DNA from: an uncultured Campylobacter sp.
Lineage (GTDB): Bacteria > Campylobacterota > Campylobacteria > Campylobacterales > Campylobacteraceae
Assembly: GCF_938045595.1 (NCBI RefSeq)
Contig: NZ_CALIBB010000245.1
Location: 1 to 9,708 of the forward strand
Length of the DNA stretch: 9,708 nt
Direction: 5' to 3'
Of the stretch, positions 1 through 7,193 are shown piece after piece. Both the position numbers and the translations under genes were made by a program. Below the pieces are notes generated by a model. It was not told the origin of the DNA, did not search any database, and worked only from the letters and a program-made list of their open reading frames with translations. The number at the start of each line of letters is the position of its first letter. Position 1 is the stretch's first letter.

Positions 1-225
1 AGTCCCGAAGCGGCCGAGGGCGGCATGATCGGATTGCTAGAGGATGGCGACATCATCGACATCGACGTGGATACATACGCGATCAACGTGCGTCTAAGCG
101 AAGCCGAGATCGCCGCGCGAAGGGCTAAATTTAAGCCGCTTGAAAAACCGCTGCCGTATCGCTGGCTGCGAATGTATCGCAAACTGGTAACAAACGCTAG
201 CAACGGAGCGATTTTGGAGGCGTAG
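1..225 (+). CDS. ilvD: Dihydroxy-acid dehydratase, C-terminal end (partial)
   Basis: This is the last 74 codons of an open frame that enters from the left edge and ends at TAG 223-225. The first residues read SPEAAEGG, followed by a valine/isoleucine-rich EDGDIIDIDVD stretch. That is the conserved C-terminal signature of the IlvD/Edd family (SPEAAxGG then EDGD). IlvD is the Fe-S dehydratase that converts 2,3-dihydroxy-3-methylbutanoate and its methylpentanoate homologue to 2-keto acids for valine, isoleucine and leucine synthesis in the cytoplasm. Edd (phosphogluconate dehydratase) is a homologue, but the short tail after EDGD fits IlvD better. The Fe-S cysteines and catalytic core lie outside the window, so they cannot be checked. 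A strong terminator follows within 25 nt, so this gene ends its transcription unit. Confidence 0.9.
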   Translation, partial: SPEAAEGGMIGLLEDGDIIDIDVDTYAINVRLSEAEIAARRAKFKPLEKPLPYRWLRMYRKLVTNASNGAILEA

Positions 226-246
226 GGCGCCTTAAATTTTAAACAT

Positions 247-285
247 ACCACCGTAAATTTGAGCAAAATTTACGGCGGTTTTGTT
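247..285 (+). terminator. Rho-independent terminator of ilvD
   Basis: The arms 247-260 and 266-279 form a 14-bp stem with a single A-C mismatch and a 5-nt loop (GAGCA). The stem is followed by TTTTGTT (279-285). Position and shape fit an intrinsic terminator 22 nt after the ilvD stop codon. The AAATTT core of the stem is very common in this genome; the GC base of the stem and the T-run make the call firm. Confidence 0.85.
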
Positions 286-778
286 AAATTTACGCGTAGG
301 CTTTCGGCTCTAAATTTTAAAAATTTAACCTAGGCGAACGCTTGGTACTTATCAATGTAAGCGCCAATGGGATATCTATTTGAAATTTTACTTATTACGC
401 AAACAAGCCGAGCGAAGCGGAAACCTAAATTTAAACTCTGCACGTTGGCATTTTTAAGCATAAATTTTACTCTAACGCACTTGTTAAAGTAAAACTCTGC
501 CAAGTAGAATTTCAAAATTTACGTGATCGCACCGATAGTGGCATTTAAAATCCGCAAGGTTTTAATAACAAAGCCTCGCGGTGGGTGAAAGCGGAATTTA
601 TAACGGAGAAATTTTGTAGATGACGAGGTGAAATTTTGCCGCAAAATTTCAACAACAAAGCCAGCCATCCTCACTATTTTTTATACTCGCCAAGCTTTGC
701 GACGCTATCGAATTTTGTATTTTATCCCTCAAAATTTATGACGCAAGCGAATTAAAAATAAAAGGCGGCTTTCTAAAC
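286..778. other. Intergenic stretch between ilvD and leuC, no credible gene
   Basis: About 490 bases lie between the convergent ends of ilvD (+) and leuC (-). I find no reading frame with a good start, ribosome site and protein-like composition. Two hairpins are visible. One pairs 553-563 with 570-580 (10 of 11 positions pair, one G-U, 6-nt loop). The other is a perfect 10-bp inverted repeat, 629-638 with 642-651, with a 3-nt loop. Read on the minus strand, the 553-580 hairpin is followed by GATTTT and could end the leuC transcript, but the T-run is poor. The AAATTT-rich texture resembles other non-coding DNA in this window. Confidence 0.6.
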
Positions 779-2044
779 TTACAAATCCCGCGGATCGGCG
801 ATCTTTCCTGCGACGGCGCTGGCTGCGGCGACGGCAGAGTTTGCCAGATACACTTCGCTGCTGCGATCGCCCATGCGGCCGACGAAATTTCGATTAGTCG
901 TGCTTACGCAGCGCTCGCCCACGCCCAAAATCCCCATATATCCGCCCAGGCACGCGCCGCAGGTCGGGTTGCTCACGACCGCGCCCGCTTCTACGAAAAT
1001 ATCCCACAGCCCCTCTTTTTGCGCGGCCAAAGCGATCTTTTGCGTCGCAGGCGTGATGATGAGGCGGGTTTTGCGCGCGACCTTGCGACCTTTTAAAATT
1101 TGCGCGGCGATCCGCAGATCGGAGAGCCTGCCGTTGGTACAGCTGCCGATAAAGACCTGATCGACGGCGATATCATCGCGCACCGCCTCGCGCACGCTCT
1201 TGCCGTTGCTAGGCAGAAACGGATACGCAATCACCGGATCAAGCTTGCTAACGTCGATCTGCAAAATTTGCTCATAATTCGCGCCCTCGTCGGAGTAGTG
1301 AAATTTTGGCTCGGCACGTAAATTTTTATCCGCCAAAAATTCCTTTGTGATCTCATCGACCGCGACGATACCGCTCTTGCCGCCCGCTTCGATCGCCATA
1401 TTGCAAAGCGAAAATCTACTATCCATATCCAGATACTCCAGCGCGTCGCCGCAGAACTCCAAAGCCTTATAGCGCGCGCCGTCCACGCCGATGAGGCGGA
1501 TCACTTCCAAGATCAGATCCTTGCCGTAGATGTGCGGCGCGGGCTTGCCGCGAAAAATTACTTTGATCGTAGGAGGTACTTTAAACCAATTCTTGCCCGT
1601 TATCATCGCAAAAGCAAGATCGGTGCTGCCCATACCCGTCGCAAATGCCCCCAGCGCGCCGTGGGTACAGGTGTGGCTGTCCGCGCCGATGATGACGTCG
1701 CCGGGCACTACGAGCCCTTTTTCAGGCATCAGCGCGTGCTCGATACCCATATCTTTTTCGTCGAAATAGTTTTTCAAATCGTGCTTGTAAGCAAACTCGC
1801 GTGAAATTTTAGCTTGGTTTGCGCTTAAAATATCCTTCGTAGGGATGTAGTGATCCATCACGATCGCAAAGCCGTCCGGGTTGGCGAGCTTTTTCGCGCC
1901 GCTAAGCTCAAACTGCTTGATCGAAATCGGCGTCGTGATGTCGTTGCCGATGACCATATCTATGGCGCTTTCGATGATCTGTCCCGCAAAAACCGCCTCG
2001 CCCACGTGCTCGCTAAAAATTTTCTCCGTGATCGTCTGCTTCAT
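779..2044 (-). CDS. leuC: 3-isopropylmalate dehydratase large subunit
   Basis: The 421-residue protein is a full-length LeuC of the aconitase superfamily. With LeuD it isomerises 2-isopropylmalate to 3-isopropylmalate in cytoplasmic leucine synthesis. The three [4Fe-4S] ligand cysteines are present: C302 in GSCTNGR, and C362 and C365 in NPTCGACLG. Also visible are the substrate-loop signature DSHTCTHGALGAFATGMGS (122-140) and the C-terminal TTNRNFVGRMGD (382-393). The length of about 420 residues fits the shorter LeuC class common in epsilonproteobacteria and archaea, rather than the roughly 465-residue E. coli form. Homoaconitase is the nearest alternative. The start is set by an AAGGAG site (2050-2055 on the complement) 5 nt before ATG. 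It is divergent from the nitroreductase gene. No leuD, leuB or leuA lies in the window, and the 3' side is non-coding, so leuC is separated here from its usual partners. Confidence 0.95.
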   Translation of the reverse strand: MKQTITEKIFSEHVGEAVFAGQIIESAIDMVIGNDITTPISIKQFELSGAKKLANPDGFAIVMDHYIPTKDILSANQAKISREFAYKHDLKNYFDEKDMGIEHALMPEKGLVVPGDVIIGADSHTCTHGALGAFATGMGSTDLAFAMITGKNWFKVPPTIKVIFRGKPAPHIYGKDLILEVIRLIGVDGARYKALEFCGDALEYLDMDSRFSLCNMAIEAGGKSGIVAVDEITKEFLADKNLRAEPKFHYSDEGANYEQILQIDVSKLDPVIAYPFLPSNGKSVREAVRDDIAVDQVFIGSCTNGRLSDLRIAAQILKGRKVARKTRLIITPATQKIALAAQKEGLWDIFVEAGAVVSNPTCGACLGGYMGILGVGERCVSTTNRNFVGRMGDRSSEVYLANSAVAAASAVAGKIADPRDL

Positions 2045-2141
2045 AAAATCTCCTTCGTATCGGTTAAATTTGCGCGATTTTAGCTAAAAAATCATAAATT
2101 TTTGCAATTTTATGTATAATTAAGCCGCAAGGAGCGAGACG
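2045..2141. promoter_or_regulatory. Divergent promoter region, leuC / nitroreductase
   Basis: This 97-bp gap feeds both flanking genes. On the plus strand a perfect TATAAT (2115-2120), with TG directly before it, lies just ahead of the AAGGAG ribosome site (2129-2134), implying a very short leader for the nitroreductase mRNA. No good -35 is seen, as is usual for Campylobacter sigma-70 promoters. For leuC (minus strand) candidate -10 boxes are TATGAT (complement of 2091-2096) and TAAAAT (complement of 2077-2082); I cannot choose between them. No T-box or leucine-rich leader peptide is evident. Confidence 0.6.
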
Positions 2142-2666
2142 ATGGAAATTTTAGATATTTTTGCAAACCGCATAAGTGTAAGAAAATATGCGCAGGGGTC
2201 GCTTGAGGACAAGGCGCTGGATAAAATTTTAAAAGCGGGCCTGCTTGCGCCGTCGGGGCATGCACGCCGCCCGTGGGAGTTCATCCTCGTGCGCGACAAA
2301 CGGATGCTTGAGCGGCTAAGCGGATGTCGCAGCAGCGGAGCGGATATGCTAAAACAGGCCGCGGCCGCGATCGTCGTGATCGCAGATGAGCAGAAGCAGG
2401 ACGTCTGGATCGAGGACTGCTCGGTAGCGCTAGGCTACATGCACCTTGCCGCAAGCGCGCTAAATCTTGGCAGCTGCTGGGTGCAGGTAAGGCTGCGCGC
2501 CGCCGCGGACGGACGCAGCTGCGAGGAGTTTTTGCGCGAGGCGCTGGGCTTTCCGCCGAATTTCAAAGCAGAAGCGATACTGGCTCTCGGCGTGCTGCAG
2601 CAGCGCCCGAGCCCGCACGATCTGCAGAAGCTAAATTTAAGTAAAATCCACAAAGAGAAATTTTAG
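2142..2666 (+). CDS. Nitroreductase-family FMN oxidoreductase
   Basis: The 174-residue protein belongs to the nitroreductase-like fold, cytoplasmic dimers that bind FMN and use NAD(P)H to reduce nitro compounds, quinones or unknown substrates. The N-terminal FMN phosphate motif is clear: NRISVRKY with R10, S12 and R14. It is followed by LLAPSGHARRPWEFILV (34-50), where P37, S38, P44 and W45 match the family's PSxxNxQPW-type loop. The region around 96-113 (ALGYMHLAASALNLGSCW) is the family's buried helix. The canonical N of PSxxN is H/A here. Length is typical of the short single-domain subgroup. The start has AAGGAG (2129-2134) 7 nt before ATG. The stop is 5 nt before the NFACT gene, so the two are probably co-transcribed, though their functions have no obvious link. 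Substrate unknown. Confidence 0.88.
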   Translation: MEILDIFANRISVRKYAQGSLEDKALDKILKAGLLAPSGHARRPWEFILVRDKRMLERLSGCRSSGADMLKQAAAAIVVIADEQKQDVWIEDCSVALGYMHLAASALNLGSCWVQVRLRAAADGRSCEEFLREALGFPPNFKAEAILALGVLQQRPSPHDLQKLNLSKIHKEKF

Positions 2667-2671
2667 CGCGT

Positions 2672-3994
2672 ATGAAGTATCAAAATTTAATTCAAATTTG
2701 CGAGTATCTACGCGCCAAACGCTTCCTTTCGCACATTAAGCGCGTAGGAGATAACCTTTTTAAAGTCTGCTTTGACGGCAACGAGACGCTGTTTTTTGAT
2801 ATGAATAAATCAGGCTGCAATATCCACGAAAATGACGCTTTTACCGAAGGTAAGGTTTACGCGGCGCCCTTTGACGTGCTACTTGCCAAGCGCTTCGTAA
2901 AATCGCGCATCACTTCCGTTAGCGTGCCAGAAAATAATAGAATTCTATGTCTTAGCGTAAGCCAAAACGCAAGCTACAAAACCCAAAGCTCAAATATCTA
3001 CTTCGAATTTACCGGGCGATTTACCAACGTAATAATCACCGATGAAAACGATGTGATTCTAGAGGCGCTGCGGCACTTCGAGACGGAATTTAGGCAGATC
3101 AAAGTAGGAAGAAAACTCCGCCACCTACCGCCTGCAAATATTAAAGAAGCCCCCGTGCCAAAAATTTCGGATTTTAAAGCATTTTTTCGCGCGGAATTTA
3201 ACGCGCTAAATGCGGATCGCTTAAACTCGCTCAAATCCGCAAAAATCACGGCGCTAAATAAAAAGCTAGACTCGGTGCGCGAGGCTTTAGGCTCTTTGCA
3301 AAGCAGCGCCGAACTACTGCGAAGCGCCGAGCTTTTAGGTGCAAAAGCCGCCTTGCTAAAGGAAAATATCTATAAAATTCCAACCAGCGCGCGAGAATTT
3401 ACGCTGCAAAAAGGAGACGCAGAGGCGGTAGAATTTAAGCTGCAAAAGCCTGCAAGCGCCACTTTGGGCGAACTTTACTCCGAGGCAAAGCGTCTGCGCC
3501 AAAAGGCTGCTAATATCCATATCGAAGAGCAAAATTTAAAGGAGAAACTCGCGTTTTATGAGAATTTAAAATCGCTCATTCTTGCCGCACAGAATGCACA
3601 CGAGATCGAAATTCTAATACCTAAGCGCACGCAAACTAGGCAAAAAAGCAAGGAAAAAAATAGCGAATATGTAGCGAACTTTTATCTCGGGGATTTTAAA
3701 ATCAGCGTCGGTAAAAACGAAAAAGGCAATGAGTTCTTACTAAAAAATAGCTCAAAATCCGACTATTGGTTTCATCTTAAGGATATTCCAAGCGCACACG
3801 TCATCGTAAAGACAAATAAGCAAAGTCTAAGCGAAGAGGTGATCGAATTCGCCGCTAAAATTTGCGTGAGCTTCAGTGCAAGCGGCAGCGGAAAATATCT
3901 CGTCGATTACACCAAACGTCAAAATGTCAAAATCAACGAAGGTGCTTTCGTAAACTACGTAAATTTTAAAACAATCAGCGTTTTAAAGCCGTAA
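2672..3994 (+). CDS. NFACT family protein (RqcH/Rqc2-like, FbpA-like)
   Basis: The 440-residue protein has the NFACT layout. An N-terminal NFACT-N region (about 1-160) includes FEFTGRFTNVIITDENDVILEALRH (111-135), matching the RqcH/FbpA segment GRxSNIIL..GxIxDAxxH. A charged helical, probably coiled-coil middle (about 175-305) follows. The C-terminal NFACT-R (DUF814) domain (about 335-435) contains SDYWFHLKDIPSAHVIVKT (363-381). In Bacillus, RqcH binds stalled 50S subunits carrying peptidyl-tRNA and recruits Ala-tRNA to add alanine tails that mark products for degradation. The old name, fibronectin-binding protein, reflects early adhesion data. At 440 residues it is shorter than B. subtilis RqcH (about 570), mostly in the middle. 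The Asp-Arg pair important in RqcH appears as N89-R90 here, by my eye alignment. It follows the nitroreductase by 5 nt with only a weak AAAGAG ribosome site, so coupling is likely. In C. jejuni, as I recall, the homologue also lies near cdsA and dxr. Confidence 0.88.
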   Translation: MKYQNLIQICEYLRAKRFLSHIKRVGDNLFKVCFDGNETLFFDMNKSGCNIHENDAFTEGKVYAAPFDVLLAKRFVKSRITSVSVPENNRILCLSVSQNASYKTQSSNIYFEFTGRFTNVIITDENDVILEALRHFETEFRQIKVGRKLRHLPPANIKEAPVPKISDFKAFFRAEFNALNADRLNSLKSAKITALNKKLDSVREALGSLQSSAELLRSAELLGAKAALLKENIYKIPTSAREFTLQKGDAEAVEFKLQKPASATLGELYSEAKRLRQKAANIHIEEQNLKEKLAFYENLKSLILAAQNAHEIEILIPKRTQTRQKSKEKNSEYVANFYLGDFKISVGKNEKGNEFLLKNSSKSDYWFHLKDIPSAHVIVKTNKQSLSEEVIEFAAKICVSFSASGSGKYLVDYTKRQNVKINEGAFVNYVNFKTISVLKP

Positions 3995-4009
3995 TAAGCG
4001 AGCTTGCGA

Positions 4010-4043
4010 TATAATTGCTCAAAATAAATTCCAAGGAAATTCT
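4010..4043 (+). promoter_or_regulatory. Promoter and ribosome site of cdsA-dxr
   Basis: TATAAT at 4010-4015, preceded by GCGA and without a clear -35, fits a sigma-70 -10 box. AAGGA at 4033-4037 lies 6 nt before the cdsA ATG. It begins 15 nt after the NFACT stop codon, and no terminator separates them, so this would add transcription to any read-through from upstream. Confidence 0.6.
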
Positions 4044-4808
4044 ATGAAGCAAAGAATAATCACGGCAAGCATTTTACTCGCCGTATTTTTGGCTCTAATT
4101 CTCATAAACGCTAGGTGGCTAAATTTCGCCGTATTTGCGCTGATACTCGTGCTTGCGTTTTTTGAAAGCCTCAAGTTATGGGGTCTAGAGGAAACTAGCA
4201 AAAAGTGGCTTGCGCTGGCGATCGCGTTTTTTGCGCTGCTACCATTTACGCAGACCGATGAGCCTTTCGTCTCAGCGCTAAAAGTTAGCATCCTAATGAT
4301 CCTATGCGTCGCCTCTGTCGTAGCCTTTACCAAGGGCCCTAGCCTAAAGATCACGCTTCCTTTCATCTATCCCGTTGCGCCGATATTTTTTATGTGGGCG
4401 GCTTACGATGATTTCGGGGAAGTTTTTCACTTCGTTTGGCTGATCTTCATTATCGTAGCTAGCGATAGCGGCGCATATTTTATCGGTAGAGCCTTTGGCA
4501 AAACTCCGCTAAGCGCTAGCTCGCCGAATAAAACCGTAGAAGGCGTGCTAGGCGGTCTTGCGCTCGCGCTTATCGTTAGCCTCATTTATGCGCGCATCTT
4601 TACCAATATGCCGCCGCTTGAAATTTTAGGAAAGACCATCATCATAGCAATTTTTGGCGCGTTCGGCGATCTGTTTGAGAGCTACCTAAAACGCGCAGCG
4701 GGTCTTAAAGACAGCGGCGCGCTCTTTCCCGGACACGGCGGGATCTTAGACCGCATCGACGGCTATATGTTCGGCGCAATCGCGATGGCGATAGTCTATT
4801 CATGGTAG
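4044..4808 (+). CDS. cdsA: Phosphatidate cytidylyltransferase (CDP-diglyceride synthase)
   Basis: The 254-residue integral inner-membrane enzyme converts phosphatidic acid and CTP to CDP-diacylglycerol, the precursor of all major phospholipids. The CdsA signature is complete near the C-terminus. It spans 213-239 and has S213, K216-R217, K222-D223, the GHGG block 230-233 and D236-R237-x-D239. SDSGAYFIGRAFGK (140-153) and SPNKTVEG (160-167) are two further family motifs. About seven hydrophobic segments are visible (roughly 5-22, 27-42, 55-68, 81-96, 102-121, 128-141, 168-186, 197-209). Length is close to typical (250-285). Its ATG has AAGGA 6 nt upstream. The last 7 nt overlap the start of dxr, an arrangement that I recall is shared with C. 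jejuni. Confidence 0.95.
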   Translation: MKQRIITASILLAVFLALILINARWLNFAVFALILVLAFFESLKLWGLEETSKKWLALAIAFFALLPFTQTDEPFVSALKVSILMILCVASVVAFTKGPSLKITLPFIYPVAPIFFMWAAYDDFGEVFHFVWLIFIIVASDSGAYFIGRAFGKTPLSASSPNKTVEGVLGGLALALIVSLIYARIFTNMPPLEILGKTIIIAIFGAFGDLFESYLKRAAGLKDSGALFPGHGGILDRIDGYMFGAIAMAIVYSW

Positions 4809-5887
4809 TTTTAGGCTCCACGGGCTCTATCGGCACAAACACCCTAGACGTAGCCGCGCGTAGCGGCAGTATGATCGAAGCGCTTAGCTGCGGGCGCAAT
4901 ATCAAGCTTTTAAACGAACAGATCGCAAAATTTCATCCAAAGCTCGTCTGTATCGCGGACGCGCAGCAAAAAAGCGAGGTAGATCACGAGCGCGTATTTT
5001 GCGGCGCGGATGGAATTTTGCAGATGCTTGCAGAGTGCAAAAGCACGACCGTGGTAAACGCTCTTGTAGGCTTTGCGGGCATGATGCCCAGCCTAAAAAC
5101 CCAAGAGCTCGGAAAGAGGCTCTGTCTCGCCAACAAAGAAAGCCTCGTCGTCGGCGGGAAATTTCTGCAAACGGATAAAATTTACCCGATCGACAGCGAG
5201 CATTTCGGACTGAAATTTTTACTTAGCAACGCCAAAATCCCCGTTTCTCGCCTAATCATCACGGCTAGCGGCGGCGCGTTTTACGACGTGCCGCTAACGC
5301 AGCTGGGCTCGCTCACGCCGCAAAACGCCCTCAAGCACCCCAACTGGAAGATGGGCGCAAAGATCACGATCGACAGCGCCACGATGGCGAATAAGCTCTT
5401 TGAGGTGATCGAGGCGTTTTGGCTCTACGGCATGCGCGAGATCGATGCGCTTATCGAGCGCACCTCGCAGATCCACGCGCTAGTCGAATTCGCAGACGGC
5501 TCCACGACGGCGCATATTAGCAGGGCTGACATGCGCCTAGCCATCGCGCACGCGATGTTTAGCGGCGACGTACGGGAGCAGATCACCGCGCCCGTAGATC
5601 TGTGCGCCCTGCGACCGATTGAATTTAAGCCGATCGACGAGATGAAATTTCAAATTTTTACTCTCAAAGACGCACTGTTAGCAAACCCCGATCTCGGCGT
5701 CGTCATCAACGCCGCAAACGAAGCGGGCGTAAATGCGTTTTTGCAGCAGCGGTGCCGCTTCACCGACATTGCGCGCGTCGTGCTAAAGTGCGCGGAGAAA
5801 TTTAACTCGCCTAGCGTGACGGACGCGGATGCGCTTGTGGCGGTGGATGCGAGCGTACGAGCGTATGCAAACGAGCTGCTGAAATAA
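4802..5887 (+). CDS. dxr: 1-deoxy-D-xylulose 5-phosphate reductoisomerase
   Basis: The 361-residue cytoplasmic enzyme makes 2-C-methyl-D-erythritol 4-phosphate from DXP with NADPH, the committed step of the MEP isoprenoid pathway and the target of fosmidomycin. The N-terminus has the nucleotide-binding GSTGSIGTNTLDV (5-17). Catalytic residues are all present: metal ligands D131 and E133 in PIDSEH, and E201; substrate residues S156 (ASGGAF), H179 and W182 (HPNWKMG), and N197-K198 (MANKLFE). Most correspond to E. coli residues with an offset of 30 (W212, N227, K228, E231). NKES (111-114) is also conserved. Length is that of epsilonproteobacterial forms, shorter than E. coli (398). The start ATG overlaps the end of cdsA by 7 nt, with no strong Shine-Dalgarno of its own, so translation is probably coupled to cdsA. 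Confidence 0.95.
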   Translation: MVVLGSTGSIGTNTLDVAARSGSMIEALSCGRNIKLLNEQIAKFHPKLVCIADAQQKSEVDHERVFCGADGILQMLAECKSTTVVNALVGFAGMMPSLKTQELGKRLCLANKESLVVGGKFLQTDKIYPIDSEHFGLKFLLSNAKIPVSRLIITASGGAFYDVPLTQLGSLTPQNALKHPNWKMGAKITIDSATMANKLFEVIEAFWLYGMREIDALIERTSQIHALVEFADGSTTAHISRADMRLAIAHAMFSGDVREQITAPVDLCALRPIEFKPIDEMKFQIFTLKDALLANPDLGVVINAANEAGVNAFLQQRCRFTDIARVVLKCAEKFNSPSVTDADALVAVDASVRAYANELLK

Positions 5888-6079
5888 TAAGCTTTCCGAT
5901 CGCGAGATTTTTATATGTTGCGCTTGAGCTTGGCGGCAAATTTCACTGCGCACGGCTCGCGCAAGTAGCCGTAAAATTTAGCGGCATATAAACAGCGTGC
6001 ACCTATTACGCCGTATCGGTCGTAAATTTACGCTGTGCCGTAAAGTTGCGCCGTTAAATTTAATAAATAGAGGTTGGGC
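5888..6079. other. Intergenic region dxr to DUF3137 gene
   Basis: There is no gene in these 192 bases. A perfect 12-bp palindrome, CGTAAATTTACG, lies at 6021-6032. The same CGTAAATTT word occurs in the ilvD terminator stem. A possible -10 (TATAAA, 5987-5992) could serve the next gene. I see no clear intrinsic terminator after dxr. The ribosome site for the next gene is AGAGG (6069-6073). Confidence 0.45.
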
Positions 6080-7036
6080 GTGGATATTAAAACCGTCATA
6101 GATTTAGAAAAGCAGCGCAAACGGCTTAAGAAAAGTCGCAAGCTTTGGAAAATTTTAAGTTATCTCGTAGCGTTTGCGGTTTTCGGTCCGATGCTTGCGC
6201 TAGCATTGATAATCATCTTTCTTGATTTTCCCAAACTCGATCTTGGCATAGAAAGCTTATCTTTTTTGGTCATGTCTATTTTAGCAATAATCGCCATGCG
6301 GGACGAATTTTACGAGTGGATTTTTGAGCGTAAAACCGAGCGGTTTGTGCTGCGATACAAAGAGCTTTATCTAAAGCCCTATATCGAGAGTCTGGGCTTT
6401 TCGTATAAAATGGGCGCGCTTTTTCAGGAAAAAGAGGTAAGAGCAAGCGAGATATTTGACGGATTTGAAAGATTTCGCGCGGATGATCTGGTTTGCGCGA
6501 ACGTGGACGGCGTGGATTTTATGTTTTGCGACATAAGGCTGGAAAAGGATGTCGGTACGGGAATTCCATTTATTTTTAAAAATAATTACGCCACATTTTT
6601 CGAAGGACCCTTTTTCGTGGCAAATTTTAATAAAAAAATCTGCTCCGACGTTTTTGTCTTCTCGAATACGACACTGCCGCCGTCTGAGTTGCGGTACAAG
6701 CTACTGGGTGGTCGCGAAATCCCAATAGATAACGCGGACTTCAATCAAAATTTTACGATTTATGCAAACGACGCAATGACGGTTATGTATGTCCTGACGC
6801 CCATGCTAATGGAGAAAATTTTATCTCTTAAACAGCTCGTGAAATCGAACATCTCGCTGAGCTTCAAGCAAAATAAAATTTACATCGCGATAGCTCGAGG
6901 CGCCGATAGTTTCGAGCCGAGCCTGGATCAGCCGATACTCAATGCCCGCATCGCAAAGGATATCAAGGCAGATCTGGATGCGATGCTGCAAATCGTAAAA
7001 ATTCTAAAGCTGAATGAGAAAATTTGGACGTCTTAA
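6080..7036 (+). CDS. DUF3137-type membrane protein
   Basis: The 318-residue protein has a basic N-terminus (KQRKRLKKSRK, 11-21), two transmembrane segments (about 26-48 and 58-74) and a cytoplasmic domain of about 240 residues. The domain resembles DUF3137. It contains GFERFRADDLVCANVDGVDF (128-147), then FNQNFTIYANDAMTVMYVLT (221-240) and PMLMEKILSL (241-250), and near the end ISLSFKQNKIYIAI (258-271). This matches the family pattern of a YxGxD..xG..GVDF strand pair, 'F.VYA.D...A.Y.LTP.LME' and 'SF..NK.YIA'. The function of the family is unknown. A TTG in frame at 6074 abuts the ribosome site AGAGG (6069-6073) with no spacing, so I choose GTG at 6080, 6 nt downstream. It ends at TAA 7034-7036. 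The frame stays open for 65 further codons past this stop, through the repeat described next. Confidence 0.7.
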   Translation: MDIKTVIDLEKQRKRLKKSRKLWKILSYLVAFAVFGPMLALALIIIFLDFPKLDLGIESLSFLVMSILAIIAMRDEFYEWIFERKTERFVLRYKELYLKPYIESLGFSYKMGALFQEKEVRASEIFDGFERFRADDLVCANVDGVDFMFCDIRLEKDVGTGIPFIFKNNYATFFEGPFFVANFNKKICSDVFVFSNTTLPPSELRYKLLGGREIPIDNADFNQNFTIYANDAMTVMYVLTPMLMEKILSLKQLVKSNISLSFKQNKIYIAIARGADSFEPSLDQPILNARIAKDIKADLDAMLQIVKILKLNEKIWTS

Positions 7037-7170
7037 CGGGCGCAAGGCGGAGCGAGGCAAGCGGGCGAAATAAGACAGGACGAAGCAAGGCGAGCAGATG
7101 AAACGAGGCGGGGTGAAGCAAAACGACTAGATAAAACAAAGCGGGGCAGAATAGACTGCTGGAGCAAAAC
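7037..7170 (+). repeat. Purine-rich degenerate 33-bp repeat, one pyrimidine per five bases
   Basis: Pyrimidines fall at 7043, 7048, 7053, 7058, 7062, 7066, 7071, 7076, 7081, 7086, 7091, 7095, 7099, 7104, 7109, 7114, 7119, 7124, then 7128, 7132, 7137, 7142, 7147, 7152, 7156, 7160, 7165 and 7170. All other bases are purines apart from extra pyrimidines at 7127, 7157 and 7159. The spacing pattern is 4,4,5,5,5,5,5, giving 33-bp units at 7058-7090 and 7091-7123, a shortened one at 7124-7151 (28 bp) and the start of another at 7152. The first two units agree at about 21 of 33 positions and all their differences are transitions. In the frame of the upstream gene the units read QAGEIRQDEAR, then RADETRRGEAK, then RLDKTKRGR. 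No known repeat class is recognised. Confidence 0.7.
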
Positions 7171-7193
7171 ACACGAGCGCCGCATAAGCGCGA

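Noticed and set aside
330..515. 61-codon minus-strand frame in the ilvD-leuC gap
   Set aside because: It starts at TTG without a ribosome site, consists largely of translated AAATTT words (KFYLAEF, KFMLK) and matches no family I know. It is likely chance.
873..2087. Plus-strand frames of 68-95 codons opposite leuC
   Set aside because: They are antisense shadows of leuC, arginine/alanine/proline-rich from reversed GC-rich codons, with no family match.
6074..6079. TTG start for the DUF3137 gene
   Set aside because: The AGAGG ribosome site ends at 6073, leaving no spacing to TTG at 6074. GTG at 6080 has a normal 6-nt spacing.
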